Assembly: GCF_020829595.1 (NCBI RefSeq)
Contig: NZ_JAIVFW010000013.1
Coordinates: 62,001-126,000, forward strand
DNA from: Nostoc sp. CHAB 5844
GTDB taxonomy: Bacteria; Cyanobacteriota; Cyanobacteriia; Cyanobacteriales; Nostocaceae
DNA: 64,000 nucleotides
Reading direction: 5' to 3'
Position numbers and translations under genes: made by a program. Below, in pieces: positions 58,552 through 64,000 of this stretch. Position 1 is the stretch's first letter. Each line of letters begins with the position of its first letter. Under the pieces are notes generated by a model. It ran no database searches. It saw only the letters and a program-made list of their open reading frames with translations, and was not told the origin of the DNA.

Positions 58552-58717
58552 AGCCTAGCGTCTCTACGGAATTGATTTACAATAATTTTATAAATCCCCC
58601 GTATTTTCCCTGATTACACAAAGATTTCATCAAAATTATTAGTTTTAGCTCCGCAATCTTACGAATATAGTTTATTTGTTGGGTATATGCCTATGTAATT
58701 TAGCAGCACCCAACGCA

Positions 58718-59293
58718 ATGCAGCGATCGCACCTTGCTAAAGCCGCCATAATAGTTTTCCTTTCCCTTGCTAGTCTGGGAATTGTTGGCGGCAGTTTTTT
58801 GATCAGAAAAGCATTTAGTACTACCACTGAGTCAGAAATCGTTACTAATACATCCCGCTACAGTGAGATCCGCAATCAACTTTGGACGAGTCAAGCACAA
58901 ATCAAGCATTTTCCTCGCGCAATTACGTCTGATGCCAAAGACGTGCGGATTGCTTACTCCCCAGGAGTTGCACAAGCTAGTAGTTTCTTGCAAGTGCGAG
59001 AAAAACAATCACCTGCACAAATTCAAAAATTACTTGCACAATACAGAAAACTAGCCAAACATCAATACAAAGGAGGTGATACCAATGTCCATGCCAACCT
59101 CCCCAACGGTGTTCCGACTACGTTTTTCTACACTAGTGATGCTGGAGAATCTTTTCCGCCTTCTTATGAAATCTTAGTATTGAATGCGGAAGATAGAGGT
59201 ACTCCTGGATTTAAATGGAATCATGGCGATAGCTACGGTGTAGCCATCGATAGTGCAGCCGCAGAAATTGTTTATTGGGCTGAAAAATGGTAG
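58718..59293 (+). CDS. hypothetical membrane-anchored protein
   Basis: The product has 191 residues from the ATG at 58718 (MQRSHLAKA); a longer frame from 58676 is less likely because it precedes the natural basic-plus-hydrophobic start. One membrane helix (AAIIVFLSLASLGIVGGSFL) is followed by a soluble periplasmic domain with RSAINFG-free alpha/beta sequence, e.g. HFPRAITSDAKDVRIAYSPG and NHGDSYGVAIDSAAAEIVYW. Family not recognised. The next gene starts seven bases after its stop, so the two are probably cotranscribed. Confidence 0.75.
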   Translation: MQRSHLAKAAIIVFLSLASLGIVGGSFLIRKAFSTTTESEIVTNTSRYSEIRNQLWTSQAQIKHFPRAITSDAKDVRIAYSPGVAQASSFLQVREKQSPAQIQKLLAQYRKLAKHQYKGGDTNVHANLPNGVPTTFFYTSDAGESFPPSYEILVLNAEDRGTPGFKWNHGDSYGVAIDSAAAEIVYWAEKW

Positions 59294-59300
59294 AGTCTGA

Positions 59301-59810
59301 ATGCTAAAAATCGTGATTGGAGTGATGGGGCCTGGAGAGGGTGCGACAATCAATGATTTGCAAAATGCCTATAAATTAGGTGAACTCATCGCCCAACAAG
59401 GATGGATTTTGTTGACTGGTGGCCGAAATGTTGGGGTGATGGATGCAGCAAGTAAGGGTGCAAAGTCTGCTGATGGATTAACTTTAGGAATTCTCCCTGG
59501 TAGTCAACAAAATGGCATTTCTGAAGCAGTAGATATTGCAATTTTCACAAACATGGGAAACGCACGAAATAACATTAATGTTCTTTCTAGTCATGTGGTA
59601 ATTGCTTGTGGTATGGGTGCAGGAACTGCTTCAGAAATAGCCTTAGCTTTGAAAGCAAATAAGCCAGTGATTTTGTTGACTGACGACAGAGAAAGTAAAA
59701 ATTTCTTTCAGAAATTATCGCCAGAAAACGTTTATATTGTGGAGAGTGTGTTAGATGCGATCGCCACTGTACAGGAATATCTGGCTAAAAAAGGCAAAAG
59801 TAAAAAGTAA
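59301..59810 (+). CDS. LOG-like (SLOG-fold) protein, TIGR00725 type
   Basis: The product has 169 residues with a Rossmann-like fold: VIGVMGPGEGATINDLQNAY, then LTGGRNVGVMDAASKGAKSA, and VIACGMGAGTASEIALALKA with the GxGTxxE signature that binds a nucleotide phosphate in LOG/lysine-decarboxylase-like proteins. The actual substrate of TIGR00725 proteins is not settled. It is probably in an operon with the preceding gene. Confidence 0.9.
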   Translation: MLKIVIGVMGPGEGATINDLQNAYKLGELIAQQGWILLTGGRNVGVMDAASKGAKSADGLTLGILPGSQQNGISEAVDIAIFTNMGNARNNINVLSSHVVIACGMGAGTASEIALALKANKPVILLTDDRESKNFFQKLSPENVYIVESVLDAIATVQEYLAKKGKSKK

Positions 59811-59843
59811 GAGTGCTTGTCTTAGTAGAGTGATGCATCCTAT

Positions 59844-60866
59844 TTACGAAGACACAGCTTTGAGATGCGCGAAATTAGAGTATTCCCAACTCACAGCTTG
59901 GTTACGTCCTAAAGCTTTAGCATTCAACAAGCATTGATCAGCACGATTTAGTAAGCTATAACCCTTATCATCATCATCTACTTGTAGAATAGCAACACCC
60001 AAGCTAATGGTGATCGGAATAGTTAGTTCTTCGTTAATGGCAAATGGTAGTTCAGCCACTATGCGATTTAAGCGTTCTGCGACTATCATTGCTTCTTCAC
60101 CAGTGGTGTTAGTCAGAACAACTACAAATTCTTCACCACCATAACGGAACGGAGTATCTTTAGAACGCAAGTTGTGCCGCAGTCGGTAGGCTAATAATTG
60201 TAAAAGGCGATCGCCAACTAAATGCCCATAAGTATCGTTAACTTTTTTGAAATAGTCTATATCTAGAATAATCAAACTCAAAGGTATTCCTTGAGTACGG
60301 GCTTTTTTAACTTGCCGAGGTAAATCCCATTCCATTGCCCGACGATTACTGATTTCTGTTAATGAATCAGCTAAAGCGATCGCTGATAATAAATCATTTG
60401 TCCGCATCAGTTCACGGTATTTTTGAGCTTTCCGTAAACCAACACTGAATTGAGCTAGTATTACCTGATGATGGGCTGCTACACTTGCAAAATTATTCTC
60501 TACTATTTCATCTGTCAACTGCCAAATATAAGCATCAGCACCTTGTCTGAGTGCAGTAGCAGTCATTTCCCATTCCCAACCCAAATCCTGCTCACTTTTA
60601 GCAGCTAACTGATAGGAACGATCCTCGAAAAGGATACAATACAACCAAGATAGTTGTGTTTGGTTTTTCAACCAACCGCACAGTTCTATACTCCCATCCA
60701 AACTTGCTTGCACAAATATGATATCAGGCGGAGAAATTTGAATTTGAGAAATTGCCTGATGGAAATCAGCAATAACTTCTAAACTAAAAGCGGTTGCATC
60801 CAGGATCTGATCGGGAAGTTTTGCGACGAATTTATCACTTCCAAAGACCAGAATAGAAATATTCAT
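59844..60866 (-). CDS. diguanylate cyclase with degenerate receiver-like N-terminus
   Basis: The product has 340 residues. The GGDEF domain (about 175-330) has TEISNRRAMEWDLPR, LIILDIDYFKKVNDTYGHLV and the active GGEEF in RYGGEEFVVVL. Five residues upstream of it RSKD forms a product-inhibition I-site (RxxD). It should make c-di-GMP from two GTP. The N-terminal 130 residues look like a receiver fold (ISILVFGSDKFVAKL, DIIFVQASLDGSIELC), but the phosphorylated Asp position reads Val-Gln, so it is unlikely to be phosphorylated. Confidence 0.92.
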   Translation of the reverse strand: MNISILVFGSDKFVAKLPDQILDATAFSLEVIADFHQAISQIQISPPDIIFVQASLDGSIELCGWLKNQTQLSWLYCILFEDRSYQLAAKSEQDLGWEWEMTATALRQGADAYIWQLTDEIVENNFASVAAHHQVILAQFSVGLRKAQKYRELMRTNDLLSAIALADSLTEISNRRAMEWDLPRQVKKARTQGIPLSLIILDIDYFKKVNDTYGHLVGDRLLQLLAYRLRHNLRSKDTPFRYGGEEFVVVLTNTTGEEAMIVAERLNRIVAELPFAINEELTIPITISLGVAILQVDDDDKGYSLLNRADQCLLNAKALGRNQAVSWEYSNFAHLKAVSS

Positions 60867-61335
60867 TTTTGTGCTATCTGCCTTATTTCAAACTAAAAAA
60901 TTCCTCTACTTTTTAAAATAGTGAATCTATCAGTATTTTTATTCTTGATAGATTTTCCTATATTTGATAGTCATAACCTTAAATTAACTATAGCCTGATA
61001 ATTTTAATATCATCTTAATACATGACTCTGAATACAACCCTTGAACACTCTAGTTCTGATAATTACTGTCTGTCTTTATCTATTTTTTTTAAAACAGTAT
61101 AAATACGGAATTTATATTTGATGTTAAAACTATAACTGTAGTTTCCAGGTGTTATTTATCTGCAAGTGTAAACACAATTAAATAAGCCTCTTACTGCTGA
61201 TGCTAACTCTATTTTCTTTATTCACATTTAATTTTTAAAAAAATATAAATTTTGTCTTTTATCCGTAAAATCCGAGATGCTTGATAAACACAAAAAATGT
61301 TATGCACTTTTTGCTCAGTAAGGATTTGTCTATGA
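60867..61335. other. AT-rich intergenic region, no gene seen
   Basis: About 470 bases between the diguanylate cyclase promoter side and the terminator of the heavy-metal protein. No reading frame or RNA has support. Confidence 0.4.
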
Positions 61336-61375
61336 ATAAAGCCTAGTTATACAACTCTGTATAACTAGGCTTTAT
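61336..61375. terminator. strong 17-bp hairpin terminator
   Basis: ATAAAGCCTAGTTATAC (61336-61352) pairs perfectly with 61359-61375 around AACTCT. It is about 100 bases beyond the stop of the heavy-metal-binding gene (minus strand). T-rich flanks on both sides suggest it works in both directions. Confidence 0.75.
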
Positions 61376-61476
61376 CATATCAATTCTGCCTATTTAATAG
61401 GTGAATACACGAGAGATAAAATGTTTAGATTTAGAACAAGCTAATCTAAAGAATTCGTAAAAATTTTATGAAGTAA

Positions 61477-61677
61477 CTAGTATCCTTCAATGTTGTAACC
61501 AGAAGCAACAATTACCTGTTTGATAGACTCTTCAGAAGCTGCGGATTCTACGGTAACAGTTTTGTCTTGAACATTCACATCTACCTGAGCATCAGGTTCC
61601 ATGACATGAATTGATTCTGTAATTTTTTCAGCACACTTGTCACAAGTAATGTTGGGAACTTTTAGTTTTAATGCCAT
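61477..61677 (-). CDS. heavy-metal-associated domain protein (copper-chaperone-like)
   Basis: The product has 66 residues, one HMA ferredoxin-like domain. The metal site is ITCDKCAEKI (CxxC). The rest follows the family: VDVNVQDKTVTVESAASEES, then VIVASGYNIEGY. Such free-standing domains carry Cu(I) to P-type ATPases; the acidic surface here and the lack of a nearby ATPase leave the partner open. The ribosome site AAGAGGTAAG precedes the start. Confidence 0.9.
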   Translation of the reverse strand: MALKLKVPNITCDKCAEKITESIHVMEPDAQVDVNVQDKTVTVESAASEESIKQVIVASGYNIEGY

Positions 61678-61944
61678 TACTTACCTCTTGGGATAAATTT
61701 TAATATTTGCTTTACAAATAAATGTTATTCCTACCTTAGGAGCGCACACATCTGGCTAGAGTGAGGTAGTAATATTACTTATATAGGAGTAGGCGATCGC
61801 TGCACAAATCTCTCTCCTCCTGTAAAACCACTAGCAGCAAGACGAAACAAAATGCAAAAATAGAGGCTATAGGAGAGAACATCTCTCCTGCGGCATCCTT
61901 TATCTAAAGAAAAGGTAAAGAAAGAAGTACGAGACAACCAACAG
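61678..61944. other. intergenic region, no gene seen
   Basis: About 270 bases between the HMA gene and the repeat cluster before alaS. One HIP1 site; no gene seen. Confidence 0.35.
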
Positions 61945-62016
61945 TAACTTCATACTTCACACTACCCTTCGGGAAGCCACCCAAAGGGTGTCTACATACT
62001 TCATACTTCATACTTC
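61945..62016. repeat. heptamer array (ATACTTC) interrupted by a palindromic repeat
   Basis: ATACTTC-type heptamers lie at about 61950-61965 and again at 61995-62016 (three in a row). Between them stands a short palindromic dispersed repeat, CTACCCTTCGGGAAGCC through AAAGGGTGTCTAC. It looks like a small dispersed repeat that inserted into the array, ten bases upstream of alaS. Confidence 0.7.
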
Positions 62017-62025
62017 AGTTCACCC

Positions 62026-64000
62026 ATGTCTTCTAATCCCTACCTCAGCGGTAACGAAATTCGCACCTTATTTCTTAACTTCTACGCCCAACGGGAACAC
62101 CAAATTCTGCCCAGTGCTTCCCTCGTACCTGAAGATCCAACCGTGCTGCTGACGATCGCGGGGATGTTACCATTTAAGCCGATATTCCTGGGACAGCGCA
62201 CACCTGAATTTAAAAGAGCAACCACATCGCAAAAGTGCATTCGGACTAACGATATCGAAAATGTCGGACGCACCAAACGCCATCAGACGTTTTTTGAGAT
62301 GTTGGGTAACTTCAGCTTTGGTGATTATTTTAAAGAACAAGCGATCGCCTGGGGTTGGGAAATATCCACACAAGTCTTTGGCATTTCTCCCCAAAACCTG
62401 GTTGTCAGCGTCTTTGAAGAAGATGATGAAGCGTATAATATTTGGCGCGACAAAATTGGCGTACCAGAAGCCAGAATTAAACGCATGGGTGCAGATGATA
62501 ACTTTTGGGCTTCTGGCCCGACTGGCCCTTGCGGCCCTTGTTCGGAGATTTATTACGACTTTCACCCCGAACGCGGCGACGAAAATATTGATTTAGAAGA
62601 TGACACGCGGTTTATCGAGTTTTATAACTTGGTATTCATGCAATACAATCGGGATGCGTCCGGCAATCTAACACCACTGCAAAATAAGAATATAGATACT
62701 GGCATGGGTTTGGAGCGAATAGCGCAAATCCTGCAAAAAGTGCCAAATAACTACGAAACAGATTTAATTTTCCCGATTATTAAAACAGCAGCACAAATTG
62801 CTGGCATTGATTACCATTCAAGCGATGAGAAAACCAAAGTTTCGTTAAAAGTTATTGGTGATCATGTGCGTTCTGTGGTTCACATGATTGCTGATGAAAT
62901 CCGCGCTGCTAATGTGGGACGGGGTTACGTGTTGCGGCGATTAATTCGGCGGGTAGTGCGTCACGGCCGATTAATTGGCATTACTGGCAACTTTATCAAC
63001 CAAGTTACCGAAACTGCGATCGCTCTTTCAGAATCAGCTTACCCTAATGTGCGGCAACGGGAAGCAGCCATCAAAGCAGAATTAGAACGGGAAGAATCCA
63101 ATTTCCTCAAAACTCTTGATAGAGGTGAGAAACTGCTGGATGAGATCATCCAACAAGTCAAACAGCAAAAGCAAACCCAAATCAGCGGTGAAAGTGCTTT
63201 CACCCTTTACGATACCTACGGTTTCCCCTTAGAACTCACCCAAGAAATCGCGGAAGAAAACAACCTCACCGTTGACGAAGCCGGATTTAATACCGAAATG
63301 CAAAAGCAAGTGGAACGCGCTAAAGCTGCCCACGAAACCATCGATTTAACAGTCCAAGGTTCCCTTGACAAACTCGCAGAACGCATCCACGCGACCGAAT
63401 TTTTAGGTTATACCCAAGCTGCGACGACGGCGAAAGTAGAAGTGCTGTTAGTTAATGGTTTCGCTGAGGAAGAAGCAGAAGCAGGTACAGACGTGCAGAT
63501 TGTCCTCAACCAAACCCCATTCTATGCCGAATCTGGGGGACAAATAGGCGATCGCGGTTATATCTCTGGCGATGGTATTGTGGTGCGCGTGGAAGATGTG
63601 AAGAAAGAATCTGATTTCTTCGTTCACTTCGGACGCATCGAACGCGGAACTCTGCGTGTTGGTGATACTGTCACTGCCCAAATCGATAGTGCTTGTCGTC
63701 GTCGCGCCCAAGCTAACCATACTGCAACCCACTTACTACAAGCCGCACTGAAGAAAATCGTCGATGAGAGCATCTCCCAAGCTGGTTCGTTGGTTTCCTT
63801 CGACAGATTGCGCTTTGACTTCAACTGTCCCCGCGCTTTGACATCTGAGGAAGTCCAACAAGTTGAAGAACAGGTAAACACTTGGATTGCTGAAGCCCAC
63901 TCCGCGAAAATAGAAATATTACCCTTAGCCGAGGCGAAAGCTAGAGGTGCTGTGGCGATGTTTGGGGAAAAATATGGAGATGAAGTCCGCGTTATCGATT
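62026..64000 (+). CDS. alaS: alanyl-tRNA synthetase (C-terminus beyond window)
   Basis: 658 codons are visible from ATG 62026. Class II synthetase signatures appear: [19 protein letters not shown] and [18 protein letters not shown] (motif 2 region), [16 protein letters not shown], and [15 protein letters not shown] (motif 3). The editing domain begins [16 protein letters not shown] with the zinc HxxxH. It charges tRNA-Ala and clears Ser/Gly mischarging. Missing here are the rest of the editing domain and the C-Ala domain. No clear ribosome site is seen; an array of repeats lies directly upstream. Confidence 0.99.
   Translation, partial: MSSNPYLSGNEIRTLFLNFYAQREHQILPSASLVPEDPTVLLTIAGMLPFKPIFLGQRTPEFKRATTSQKCIRTNDIENVGRTKRHQTFFEMLGNFSFGDYFKEQAIAWGWEISTQVFGISPQNLVVSVFEEDDEAYNIWRDKIGVPEARIKRMGADDNFWASGPTGPCGPCSEIYYDFHPERGDENIDLEDDTRFIEFYNLVFMQYNRDASGNLTPLQNKNIDTGMGLERIAQILQKVPNNYETDLIFPIIKTAAQIAGIDYHSSDEKTKVSLKVIGDHVRSVVHMIADEIRAANVGRGYVLRRLIRRVVRHGRLIGITGNFINQVTETAIALSESAYPNVRQREAAIKAELEREESNFLKTLDRGEKLLDEIIQQVKQQKQTQISGESAFTLYDTYGFPLELTQEIAEENNLTVDEAGFNTEMQKQVERAKAAHETIDLTVQGSLDKLAERIHATEFLGYTQAATTAKVEVLLVNGFAEEEAEAGTDVQIVLNQTPFYAESGGQIGDRGYISGDGIVVRVEDVKKESDFFVHFGRIERGTLRVGDTVTAQIDSACRRRAQANHTATHLLQAALKKIVDESISQAGSLVSFDRLRFDFNCPRALTSEEVQQVEEQVNTWIAEAHSAKIEILPLAEAKARGAVAMFGEKYGDEVRVID

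Noticed and set aside
62167-62565. Minus-strand frame opposite alaS
   Set aside because: It is a shadow of the strongly conserved synthetase frame.

Overview
The window is cyanobacterial chromosome, most likely from a filamentous heterocyst-forming genus of the Nostocales (Nostoc/Anabaena/Calothrix type). The signs are very frequent GCGATCGC (HIP1) octamers, several families of 7-bp tandem repeats, palindromic dispersed repeats and miniature inverted-repeat elements, three PRC-barrel/DUF2382 (YsnF/AvaK) genes, a cyanobacterial ahcY, the UbiA-type 4-hydroxybenzoate prenyltransferase divergent from ppx, and a LexA box of the Anabaena consensus. The species cannot be named from this sequence alone.

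Region 1 (1-9.4 kb) looks like a decaying secretion and signalling locus. It has a TPR protein that runs off the left edge (probably TPR-CHAT), a PIN-toxin/antitoxin pair lying between an intact and a beheaded copy of that gene's 5' end, a filamentous-haemagglutinin (TpsA-like) remnant between two copies of a MITE-like repeat, and a translationally coupled pair of AAA-like ATPases, the first with a vMAP-type HTH and the second with a CHASE2 sensor.

Region 2 (9.8-25.6 kb) is the most unusual part. Five very large genes on one strand (686, 1118, 1240, 1431 and 560 residues) have no familiar enzymatic assignment. The second carries a DUF6603-type C-terminal region. The first has a glycine-rich hydrophobic tail resembling the pore-forming part of VasX-type type VI effectors. 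The third carries two tandem concanavalin-like domains in an otherwise unfamiliar scaffold. The fourth begins with a coiled coil. I read this as one little-described multiprotein system, possibly a surface, toxin or conflict apparatus; that function is inference.

Region 3 (26-38 kb) has envelope and secreted functions: a membrane-anchored NHL-type propeller protein, two GT4 glycosyltransferases, an HdeD-like membrane protein, a coiled-coil protein, a beta-helix protein with an RTX-like tail, a small protein under a LexA box, and an MscS-type channel. Region 4 (38.5-48.7 kb) mixes housekeeping genes (ahcY with a clear terminator, an L,D-transpeptidase, a KDPG aldolase) with decayed genes: an Rpn/DUF4351 fragment, a DUF1499 gene split by a 139-bp insertion, and the C-terminal half of an erythromycin-esterase-like protein. 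Region 5 (49-52.4 kb) holds the three AvaK-like paralogues. Region 6 (52.7-64 kb) is ordinary core genome: an M16 peptidase pair, ppx, ubiA-type prenyltransferase, a LOG-like protein, a diguanylate cyclase, a heavy-metal-binding domain protein and the start of alaS. I saw no tRNA, rRNA, CRISPR array or complete transposase.
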